From: JAVBMU01 sp031552185
GTDB lineage: Bacteria > Actinomycetota > Actinomycetes > Actinomycetales > Cellulomonadaceae
Reading direction: 5' to 3'
NCBI GenBank assembly: GCA_031552185.1
Contig: JAVBMU010000046.1
Coordinates: forward strand, 24,824-88,823
DNA: 64,000 nucleotides
Shown: piece after piece, positions 17,561-24,328 of the stretch
How the letters are laid out: each line of letters opens with the position of its first letter
Position numbering within the stretch: position 1 is the stretch's first letter
The notes under the pieces: generated by a model
What the model saw: the letters and a program-made list of their open reading frames with translations, nothing else
Told to the model about the DNA's origin: nothing
Database searches by the model: none
Made by a program: the position numbers and the translations under genes

Positions 17561-18440
17561 CGACGCGCCCGGCCGGTCGATCGCGACCGGCCGGACGGGA
17601 CCGGGGGAGGCGCGCTCGCGCCTCCCCCGGCTCGCGTCGGCCGACGACCACGGTGCCGTCGACGTCCTCGTCCCGGCGGACGTCAACGATGAGACCCGCC
17701 GCCTCGACCAGGGCAACCGCGCCGGCGACTTGCGCGCCGGCGATCTCGACGACCAGCGCCCCGCCGGGGGCTGCCCCGCCGGGGGCGAGCCGGCCGGGCG
17801 CGAGCCAGCCGGGCGCGGCCGCCGCGATTCGCCGGTGCAGGTCGAGCCCGTCGGCGCCGCCGTCGAGGGCGACCGCGGGCTCGCGGTCCCGGGCCTCAGG
17901 CGGCATCAGCGGGATCTGCCCGCTCGGCACATACGGCGCGTTGGCGAGCAGGAGATCCACTCGACCGCGCAGCCGCGCCGGCAACGGCGCGTCGAGGTCC
18001 CCCTGATACACGGTGCCCGTGCCGGCCAGATTCGCCCGCGCGCAGCCGACCGCCCGCGGGTCGATGTCGGCGGCATGCAACTCGACCGCGCGGGCGGTCG
18101 CCACGGCCAGGCCGATCGCCCCGGAGCCGCAGCACAGATCGACGACGACGGGCCGTCGGCCGGGGTCCGCCGGTGCGGCGTCGAGGAGCGCAAGGGCGGT
18201 GCGAACCACCGCCTGCGTGCGCCGACGCGGCACGAACACGCCGGGGGCAACCGCCACTCGCAGGCCGCAGAACTCGGCCCAGCCCAGGATGGACTCCAGG
18301 GGTTCGCCGGCCGCCCGGCGATCGATCCGCGCGGCGAGTTCGGCGTCGTTGCGCGATTCGTCGATCAGAAGACGGGCCTCCTCCTCGGCGAAGACGCACC
18401 CGGCGGCCCGCAGCCGGGCGACCACATCCGCCGCGTTCAC
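17550..18440 (-). CDS. PrmC/HemK-related protein-(glutamine-N5) methyltransferase of unknown substrate
   Basis: A 296-residue Rossmann methyltransferase. The SAM motif is VVDLCCGSGAIGLAVATA, preceded by GVFVPRRRTQAVV as in PrmC. The substrate motif reads NAPYVPSGQIPLMPPEAR where true PrmC has NPPY, so this matches the PrmC-related actinobacterial group (TIGR03704-like), not the release-factor enzyme. The GTG at 18440 overlaps the VanZ stop in a GTGA junction, so the two are coupled. The last 25-30 residues (EPGEARARLPRSRPAG...) are encoded by the terminator hairpins of the opposing gene and look like run-through sequence. Confidence 0.82.
   Translation of the reverse strand: MNAADVVARLRAAGCVFAEEEARLLIDESRNDAELAARIDRRAAGEPLESILGWAEFCGLRVAVAPGVFVPRRRTQAVVRTALALLDAAPADPGRRPVVVDLCCGSGAIGLAVATARAVELHAADIDPRAVGCARANLAGTGTVYQGDLDAPLPARLRGRVDLLLANAPYVPSGQIPLMPPEARDREPAVALDGGADGLDLHRRIAAAAPGWLAPGRLAPGGAAPGGALVVEIAGAQVAGAVALVEAAGLIVDVRRDEDVDGTVVVGRREPGEARARLPRSRPAGRDRPAGRVATA
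17569..17630 (+). terminator. double hairpin terminator of the ScyD-like gene, inside the opposing CDS
   Basis: Two stems follow the plus-strand stop (17560): CCGGCCGGTC/GACCGGCCGG (17569-17594) and CCGGGGGAGGCGCG with its exact complement across a 2-nt loop (17601-17630). Both lie within the C-terminal codons of the convergent methyltransferase. Confidence 0.75.
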
Positions 18441-18943
18441 CTGGCTTCCGCCGGCACCGGCGCGGCGGTGTGACGCCGCTGCAAGAGCGCGAGAATCAGC
18501 AGCGCGACGGCGGCCCCGAGCGCGCCGCCGATGGTGTTCAGGACGACGTCCTGCACGGTCGGGACGCGGCCGGGGATCACGCGTTGGGCGCATTCGATGG
18601 CAATCGAGAGCAGCGCCCCGGCCAGGGTCACCGCGCCGGCAGCACGGACCAGCGCCGCCCGTTCCGGCGGCCGCGGCGCGGGCGGCGCGGACGCCGGCGG
18701 CGCGCCGGCGGAGCGGCTGCGCAGCGCCACGAGAAGCGTGGCCGGCAGCCCGAGCGGGAGGAACAGGATCACGTTGGCCGCGGCCTCGGCGCCGGCGAGA
18801 GTCAGGGGGACACCCACGGCTCGAAGGGCCGCGACCAGCGTCTGCGCCCAGCCGGGCGCGGCGGTCGACTCCGGCGATGGCCAGAGCGTGATCGCGAGGA
18901 CGACGGCGAGATAGCCGCGCAGAATCCAGGTCAGGGCGCGCAC
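18437..18943 (-). CDS. VanZ-family membrane protein
   Basis: A 168-residue membrane protein. VanZ-like features are the opening helix ending ITLWPSPES, NVILFLPLGLPATLL in the second helix, the conserved IECAQRVIPGRVPTVQDVVLN block, and a last glycine-rich helix. VanZ of enterococci gives low-level teicoplanin resistance; chromosomal homologues in Actinobacteria have no established function. Its GTG start follows the long repeat-bearing intergenic region, and its stop overlaps the methyltransferase start by four bases, forming a two-gene operon. Confidence 0.85.
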   Translation of the reverse strand: MRALTWILRGYLAVVLAITLWPSPESTAAPGWAQTLVAALRAVGVPLTLAGAEAAANVILFLPLGLPATLLVALRSRSAGAPPASAPPAPRPPERAALVRAAGAVTLAGALLSIAIECAQRVIPGRVPTVQDVVLNTIGGALGAAVALLILALLQRRHTAAPVPAEAR

Positions 18944-19131
18944 TCGGACCAGAGTAGGTGAGTCATTCCCCCCGGCGCCGGCCCGGCCGCAGCAAGGCCC
19001 GACCCACGGAGGGCCAACCCACGGAGGGCCGGCCGAACGAGGGCCGGCCGAACGGAACTGAATACGCGCCGGTCGCGGCCGATGCCGGGCGCTTCGTTCC
19101 GTTCGATGCGAGGCGTGAATGGGTTCGCCGA

Positions 19132-19219
19132 GTCAGTACCTTGTGCGGCCAGTCAGTACCTTGTGCGGCCAGTCAGTACCTTGTGCGGCCAGTCAGTACC
19201 TTGTGCGGCCAGTCAGTAC
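19132..19219 (+). repeat. five GTCAGTAC octamers at exact 20-bp spacing
   Basis: Octamers start at 19132, 19152, 19172, 19192 and 19212. The four 12-bp spacers are identical (CTTGTGCGGCCA). After the fifth octamer the sequence diverges. It faces the second array, which carries the complementary octamer. Confidence 0.95.
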
Positions 19220-19256
19220 CAAGAGCCAGCCAGGCGCCCGTTTTCCGGCACTTCCA

Positions 19257-19380
19257 GTACTGACTCGACGCGCACCGTACTGACTCGACGCGCACCGTAC
19301 TGACTCGGCGCGCACCGTACTGACTCGACGCGCGCCGTACTGACTCGACGCGCGCCGTACTGACTCGACGCGCAGAGTAC
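19257..19380 (-). repeat. six GTACTGAC octamers plus a partial seventh, 20-bp spacing, inverted relative to the first array
   Basis: GTACTGAC (reverse complement of GTCAGTAC) starts at 19257, 19277, 19297, 19317, 19337 and 19357, with a truncated GTAC at 19377. The spacers are variants of TCGACGCGCACC and differ from those of the first array. A 37-bp segment separates the arrays. The octamer is the only element the two share. Confidence 0.95.
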
Positions 19381-19594
19381 TGGCGACCTGCGCGAAGCAG
19401 AGGTGAACGCCACGAGGGAGAGGGCGGCGCCGCGGCGGGCATCGTTCCGCTCGGCGGGCCACCGCCCTGCGGACCCCGGCCGGACGGAACAAGGGGCAGC
19501 GGATCGCCGCGGGCGACGTGCGCTTCAATCCGTTCGACGCCGCCGGCCCGGCCGAGCGGCACGGGGACCGATCCGGTTGCTCGGAATCTCTTGT

Positions 19595-20533
19595 CTAGAC
19601 CGCCGCGAGTTCCGATTCCTCGACCGGCAGCGGCCCGGCGACCGGCAGCGGCCCGGCGCCCGGCAGCGACCCGGCGACCGGCAGCGACCCGCTTCCACAC
19701 AGCGAACCAGTCGCAGGCGCGCCGGGCACCGAGACGCCCGGCACCGAGACGCCGGGCACCGAGACGCCCGGCACCGAGACGCCCGGCACCGAGACGCCCG
19801 GCACCGAGACACCCGGCACCGAGACGCCGGGCACCGAGACGCCGGGGGCGCGTCCGGAAACCTCGGACCCGGGGGCCTCGTTCACTCGGTCGGCGCGGCA
19901 CGGCCCCGTGCCTGCGCCGGCAGGTAGCGCACCGGGCTTGGGGACGGTGAGATCGAAGTCCTCGTCCGCCTGCCAGGTCTCGTGCCACGTCCGACGCAGG
20001 CCGTCGCGCGCACGCTTCGCGAGCGCCGCAGTCGCATTCGGGCTGAGGCCGAGCAGCGTCGCGGTCTGGCTGGAGGAAAGGTCCTCCACGCACGTGTACC
20101 AGAGCACCTCGCGCCAGCGGGGCGGCAGGCTCTTCAGCGCGGTCACCGTCACGATGCGGTCCAGCGAACCCTCGGTGTCGTCGTCGATGGCGTCGTCGAC
20201 GTGGCGCTCGGCCACGTCGTGGAAGTCGCCCACCGGCTGCGGCCGGCGCCGCCGGGACATGCTCGCCGCGGTGTTGCGCACCGAGCGCAAGAGATACGGA
20301 CGGAAGGCGCCGAACGGGCCGCCGCCGCGCAGAATCGACGTCAGAATCGAGTGGGCGGCTTCCTGAACAATGTCCTCGGGATCGGCGACGGAGTAATACT
20401 GTCTCGCGACGGATAGCGCAGCCGAGGCGTGCCGTTGCCACAACGCGCCGTATGCGTCCCGGTCGCCGGATCGCACCCGGCTGACAAGGTCCTGGTCGGT
20501 GACGGTGGTACCGCCCGTCGAACTGTGGAGCAT
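19595..20533 (-). CDS. ECF-type sigma factor with a pentapeptide-repeat tail and no anti-sigma domain
   Basis: A 312-residue protein. Sigma region 2 is seen at about 15-90 (LVSRVRSGDRDAYGALWQRH, DPEDIVQEAAHSI, LLRSVRNTAAS). Region 4 is at about 130-185 (LPPRWREVLWYTCVEDLSSS, TATLLGLSPNATAALAKRAR). The last 120 residues are unlike any sigma factor: eight GVSVP repeats, then Gly/Pro/Leu-rich sequence. The ATG at 20533 has GGAAGGG upstream; a TTG seven codons earlier is less likely. Related Streptomyces-type factors carry a zinc-finger anti-sigma domain at the C-terminus; here it is missing, while the neighbour at 22412-24046 has region 4 plus that zinc finger. Confidence 0.85.
   Translation of the reverse strand: MLHSSTGGTTVTDQDLVSRVRSGDRDAYGALWQRHASAALSVARQYYSVADPEDIVQEAAHSILTSILRGGGPFGAFRPYLLRSVRNTAASMSRRRRPQPVGDFHDVAERHVDDAIDDDTEGSLDRIVTVTALKSLPPRWREVLWYTCVEDLSSSQTATLLGLSPNATAALAKRARDGLRRTWHETWQADEDFDLTVPKPGALPAGAGTGPCRADRVNEAPGSEVSGRAPGVSVPGVSVPGVSVPGVSVPGVSVPGVSVPGVSVPGVSVPGAPATGSLCGSGSLPVAGSLPGAGPLPVAGPLPVEESELAAV
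19724..19843 (-). repeat. 15-bp minisatellite, eight units, inside the sigma factor gene
   Basis: Eight contiguous 15-bp units of GGCACCGAGACGCCC-like sequence on the plus strand, each encoding one GVSVP pentapeptide on the minus strand. Units differ at only one or two positions, a sign of recent slippage expansion. Being in frame, copy number can change without frameshift. Confidence 0.95.
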
Positions 20534-20858
20534 CAAGAGCCCTTCCGGATCCAACTTCGAATGATGATCGGGCGTTCTCTACTGGTCCAACCGTCCCAGA
20601 CGGAACCCCTCCGGCGAAACCGCCGATCGGACGGCCCGAGCCGGCCGAAGGTACGACGTCGTCGTCGGCCTCCCATCGATGACGCCGGCTCGGCGATGCC
20701 GCCCGGGTGAAAGTCCTGATCGGCCGTGGGATCCAAGTCGCGCAACCGTTCGGAGCGCGTCAGCATGGAAAGGAAAGGCACCGCCGAGGCGCGGCCCCGC
20801 CGCTGGAAAGTTCCGGTGGCACCGCCTCCGATGCGCATGAACCCGACGGGGAGTTTGC
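20534..20858. other. divergent promoter region between the sigma factor and the ADP-ribosylglycohydrolase-like gene
   Basis: No coding frame is convincing. Both neighbours start here, so it should carry two promoters. No -10/-35 pair is clear, which would fit ECF-type promoters that I cannot define from one sequence. GGGGAG before the plus-strand ATG is a good ribosome site. Confidence 0.45.
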
Positions 20859-22388
20859 ATGCACGATGTCCGCGAATCGCCGAATTCCGGCAACACCGCC
20901 CCGCTCGCGCGGGGCGGCGCGGACGGCCCGGCCATCCACGACCCGGGCTTGCTGGACCGCGCGACCGGGGTCCTCATCGGACAGGCCTGCGGCGAGGTGG
21001 TCGGCAGGCCTTGGACGTTTCGTCCCCTCCCGGGCGAGGACGCCGACGACGTCGCCCCGGGCCCGGACGGTCACCTGGGCCCGGCATCCGACCCGGCCCC
21101 CGGGTCAAATCGGCGCCCCGGGTTCGACCCGGCCCTCGGGTCCGATCGACGCCCCGCGATCGACCTGAGCCCCGGGTCCGAAACCCACCCCGGCGCCGGC
21201 GAATGGGGTCGCGCAACCGAGTCGGCCGTCATGGTCGTCCGGGTGCTTGCGAGCCACGACCTCGACCCCCGCGCCGAGGGCGCGAACGAGGCCCTGCGCG
21301 ACCTCGCGGTCGCCCTCCTCGGTCGCAACACCCGGGCGGGCCGACGCGACGCGGCGGCGGCGCTGCGGCGCCATGGGCTGGACCGAGGCCCCACCGCCGA
21401 CGCCGGCTTTCGCGGCCGGCCGGAACTCTTGGCGAGCAACCGGGCGCTCGCGCGCGCCGGTGCCGTCGGGCTCAGCCGGCCGACGGACCGGGCGGCAACA
21501 GCCCGCGCAGCCCGGGCCGTGACCGCACTCACGCACACGGACCCGCTCGCGGCAGACTCGTGCGTGCTGTGGGCGGAGGCCGTCCGGGTCGCCGTGACGG
21601 AGCGCCGGCTCGACATCGAGTCAGGCCTGGATCTGATCCCACCCGAACGCCGCGTCGACTGGCTCGGCTGGCTCACCGAGGCGAGCCGGCCGGCCGGGAC
21701 CGCGCGGCTGCGGGCGAACGGGTTCACCGTGACCGCGGTCCAGGCGGCGTGGCACGCCGCTTGGAACACGCGCCATACCGTCCGCAGTGGACGGGCGCGG
21801 TTCGTCGCCGGGATCCGGGCCGCCGTCCGCATCGGGGGCGAGACCGACGCCGTCGCTGCGCTGACCGGTTCGCTGCTCGGCGCCCGCTACGGCGCCGCCG
21901 CAATCCCGCTGGGTTGGCAACACGCAGTGCACGGCGCCCCGGGCCTCGGCGCCCGCGAATTGGGCGTTCTGGCCCGGCGGGCGGTGCAGCGCGCGGCGTC
22001 GACCCGGCTCCTGCTCACCCTGACGGTGGCCGGGCCGGGCGCCCGGCCCGAGGAGCGTTGCCCGGCCTGCAAGACCTTCGTGCATCCGGAGCCCGCCTAC
22101 CCCGGCTACGTGTGTCCATGGTGCGTCGCCTGGGCCACGGACGAGGCCGGCCGGCCGATCCGGCTGATCGGCAGCCGGCCGATCAGCAGCCGGCCCGGCG
22201 CGGCCGGCGCCGACAGGGACCACCCCGCCCGCGCGGGCGGCACCGAATCCGTCGTCGCGGCGCGGTACGACGACGGGTCCCCCGCATCCGCGGCCGTGCT
22301 CGCCGGCCGGGCCTGGATCCGTGGCCGCGAGTATCGGATGGACTCAACCGCCGACGGTGCCGTGCTGCGCGACCTCGTCGCGCGATGA
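20859..22388 (+). CDS. degenerate ADP-ribosylglycohydrolase-like protein with a C-terminal zinc ribbon
   Basis: A 509-residue protein of the DraG/ARH fold. The N-terminal DRATGVLIGQACGEVVGRPW and the C-terminal VRIGGETDAVAALTGSLLGA plus RYGAAAIPLGW match the family's GDALG and GGDTD blocks. The catalytic metal motif normally read as W-TDDT is WGRATES here, and GGDTD is GGETD, so hydrolase activity is doubtful. A low-complexity insert (about 60-110) lies between the first two blocks. Beyond the fold is CPACKTF-x9-YVCPWC, four Cys that fit a zinc ribbon. The ATG has GGGGAG upstream. Divergent from the sigma factor and convergent (23 nt) with the region 4-zinc finger gene. Role unknown; binding of ADP-ribosylated protein or nucleotide is inference. 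Confidence 0.72.
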   Translation: MHDVRESPNSGNTAPLARGGADGPAIHDPGLLDRATGVLIGQACGEVVGRPWTFRPLPGEDADDVAPGPDGHLGPASDPAPGSNRRPGFDPALGSDRRPAIDLSPGSETHPGAGEWGRATESAVMVVRVLASHDLDPRAEGANEALRDLAVALLGRNTRAGRRDAAAALRRHGLDRGPTADAGFRGRPELLASNRALARAGAVGLSRPTDRAATARAARAVTALTHTDPLAADSCVLWAEAVRVAVTERRLDIESGLDLIPPERRVDWLGWLTEASRPAGTARLRANGFTVTAVQAAWHAAWNTRHTVRSGRARFVAGIRAAVRIGGETDAVAALTGSLLGARYGAAAIPLGWQHAVHGAPGLGARELGVLARRAVQRAASTRLLLTLTVAGPGARPEERCPACKTFVHPEPAYPGYVCPWCVAWATDEAGRPIRLIGSRPISSRPGAAGADRDHPARAGGTESVVAARYDDGSPASAAVLAGRAWIRGREYRMDSTADGAVLRDLVAR

Positions 22389-22411
22389 ACGAACGGCGGC
22401 GCTGTCACCGA

Positions 22412-24046
22412 TCAGTCGGCGGCCTCCAGTTCCTCCAGGGCAACCGGGAGTAGGACGGCGGTCAGGGCCGGGATCAACTCGTCCAGTTCGGCACTGACCT
22501 CGCCGCAGGTGAGGCAGCTTTCGAGGTGTGCCGCGACCTCGTCGGCGTCGCCGACGGACAGCGCGCCCCGGGAATACGCGGACAATTCCCGCAATACCGC
22601 CTGACACATGGGCGGCAGGTCGCCGGCCGCCAGGTACATGTCCAACCAGGCCCGGCGCAGTCCCTCCCGGGCCCGATGGTCGATGGACACCGTGACCTCG
22701 CGGCTCAGGCCGATGTGGATCGAGGCCTCGGTGACCGACACCCGCTCGACGCAGGTGTACCAGAGCACCTCCTGCCAGCGGGCGGGCAGCGAGGCGAAGG
22801 CGCGGATCGTCAGGTCGTCGGCGTCGACTGCCGGCGCGGGCTGGGGCGGCACGACATCGGGGGGCCCGGCCAACGACGATCGCAAGGGCTCCGCCATCTG
22901 AACGGGTGCGGACGCGTAGCCGTCGTCCTCGGGGTCGGGCTCGGCGCCGAAGGCGTCGTCATACCCGAAGGCGCCGAGGCCGGCGCCGGCCGGCCCCGCG
23001 CCCGATGCGGGCCGCAGGTCGACCGCAAAGTGACCGCCGACGCGGCGCTCCCCGACGCGATGCTCCCCGGGGCCATCGCCACCGGCGCTGAAGTCGCCGG
23101 TGGCGTAGTCGCCGCCGGCGTAGTCGCCGACTCCGTAGCCCGACCCGACGCCGAGGTCGCCGACACCGAGTGGATCGGCCGAGGCGAGCGGCTCGGGGGC
23201 GGCATAGTGCTCGCCCACGCCGAGCGGATCGGGACCCGGGAAGCGGTGGGCGGAGAAATGATCGCCGCCGCCGATCTCCCTGGCGGCGAACCGACGACCG
23301 GGGCCGCGGTCGTCGTCGGCGGCGAAGCCGTCCAGCAGGTCGTCGGCGGCGAAGCCGTCGAGCAATTCGTCCGCAGCGGAGGTGACCGGCTCGGAAGCCG
23401 CCCCGACCGAGCCCCCGAACGGCGCCGGGGCCGGAACCTCGAGCCCGCCGCGGGACACGAGGCGGGGGTCGAACTCGGGGACGAAGTGGGCCCCGCCGTC
23501 GAGCCCCGGTGCGCGCGGGATGCCCGACCCGAGGTCGATCCCGAGGGCGGGCGTGGGGTCGATCCCGAGGGCGGGCGTGGGGTCGCCCGGGGGCGGCAGG
23601 ATGTGCTCCGGAAGGGAAACCTCGGCCTCGAAGAAAAAATCGGCGGCCGACGGCGCCGCGTCCGGTGGGCACCCGGGCACCGGCTGGGCGGAATCGTCGA
23701 AGGTCGGAATGTACGTGGGGTCGGTGGGGTTCGGCTCGGCGGTGCGGGCATGGCGCCGGCGCGGGGCGCTGACCGGCTCGGCGTCCTCGATCCCGACGGC
23801 GGCGGGCGGCGCCGCCGGTACCGGTGGGGGCGGCGGCGGGCCGAGCGCCGGCCCGCCGAAGGGCGGCGGCGGAGCGATCGGATCGACGCTCACCGGGAGG
23901 TCCGGACCGAGGGATGCCCCCACGGGCGGCGGTCCGATCGGCAGGTCGAGCCATGGCCCGGTCGGAACGTCCCATGCGTCGCCGTCACCGCTCGCAGGCG
24001 GCATCGGCTGCCAGGGAGACCGGTCGGTGTCCGGGACATACGCCAT
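22412..24046 (-). CDS. sigma region 4 fused to an anti-sigma zinc finger, with a long low-complexity N-terminus
   Basis: A 544-residue protein. Residues about 1-415 are low-complexity (Pro, Gly, Ala, Asp-rich) with internal repeats such as DPTPALGI twice and LLDGFAADD twice. Then comes sigma region 4 (LPARWQEVLWYTCVERVSVT, IGLSREVTVSIDHRAREGLR), followed by a zinc-finger anti-sigma module: CQAVLRELSAYSRGALS and AAHLESCLTCGEV (H-x3-C-x2-C). Sigma region 2 is absent, so it cannot act as a normal sigma factor. The ATG at 24046 has AAAGAGG upstream. Region 4 is clearly paralogous to the ECF sigma factor at 19595-20533. It may bind DNA, or sequester core polymerase or the partner sigma. Confidence 0.78.
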   Translation of the reverse strand: MAYVPDTDRSPWQPMPPASGDGDAWDVPTGPWLDLPIGPPPVGASLGPDLPVSVDPIAPPPPFGGPALGPPPPPPVPAAPPAAVGIEDAEPVSAPRRRHARTAEPNPTDPTYIPTFDDSAQPVPGCPPDAAPSAADFFFEAEVSLPEHILPPPGDPTPALGIDPTPALGIDLGSGIPRAPGLDGGAHFVPEFDPRLVSRGGLEVPAPAPFGGSVGAASEPVTSAADELLDGFAADDLLDGFAADDDRGPGRRFAAREIGGGDHFSAHRFPGPDPLGVGEHYAAPEPLASADPLGVGDLGVGSGYGVGDYAGGDYATGDFSAGGDGPGEHRVGERRVGGHFAVDLRPASGAGPAGAGLGAFGYDDAFGAEPDPEDDGYASAPVQMAEPLRSSLAGPPDVVPPQPAPAVDADDLTIRAFASLPARWQEVLWYTCVERVSVTEASIHIGLSREVTVSIDHRAREGLRRAWLDMYLAAGDLPPMCQAVLRELSAYSRGALSVGDADEVAAHLESCLTCGEVSAELDELIPALTAVLLPVALEELEAAD

Positions 24047-24328
24047 GCGCGTGCCTCTTTTCGAGGTCGGAGCGAACATACGGCAACGCGGCGCGGGACC
24101 GACCCGCCAAGCCTCCCGGCCCGCGCCGCCCGGTCCACGGCCGCCGTGCCCCCGTACTGAGTTCACGCCGGCGGCCGCCGGTTCCTGACGCCAACATGCC
24201 GGATTCGGCTTATCGAACGCAAGTATCGGGGTTACTGGACCGGGTTCGTTGTATTTCGTCCCCACACTTGTCGCATATAGTCCCGTTCCGGCTGTCGGCC
24301 GCTCGAAATTCGGACCTAGTCTTGGCCC

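Larger units (their letters stand above)
18944..19594. other. 650-bp gene-less region carrying two repeat arrays
   Basis: Lies between the vanZ start and the 3' end of the ECF sigma gene, both on the minus strand. No frame is coding: the repeat period is 20 bp and would shift frame every unit. The middle holds the two arrays listed separately. The flanks (18944-19131 and 19381-19594) show nothing else. Confidence 0.6.

Noticed and set aside
18437..18943. VanZ as a sign of glycopeptide resistance
   Set aside because: No vanHAX or vanRS genes are present. Chromosomal VanZ proteins are common and not diagnostic.
19132..19380. The 20-bp arrays as a CRISPR
   Set aside because: Units are 20 bp with constant spacers inside each array; there are no variable spacers and no cas genes.
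19193..19528. Small proteins with SVRRASSQYGARRVS-like repeats across the arrays
   Set aside because: The repeat unit is not a multiple of three, so these frames only cycle through all three phases of the DNA repeat. No ribosome site.
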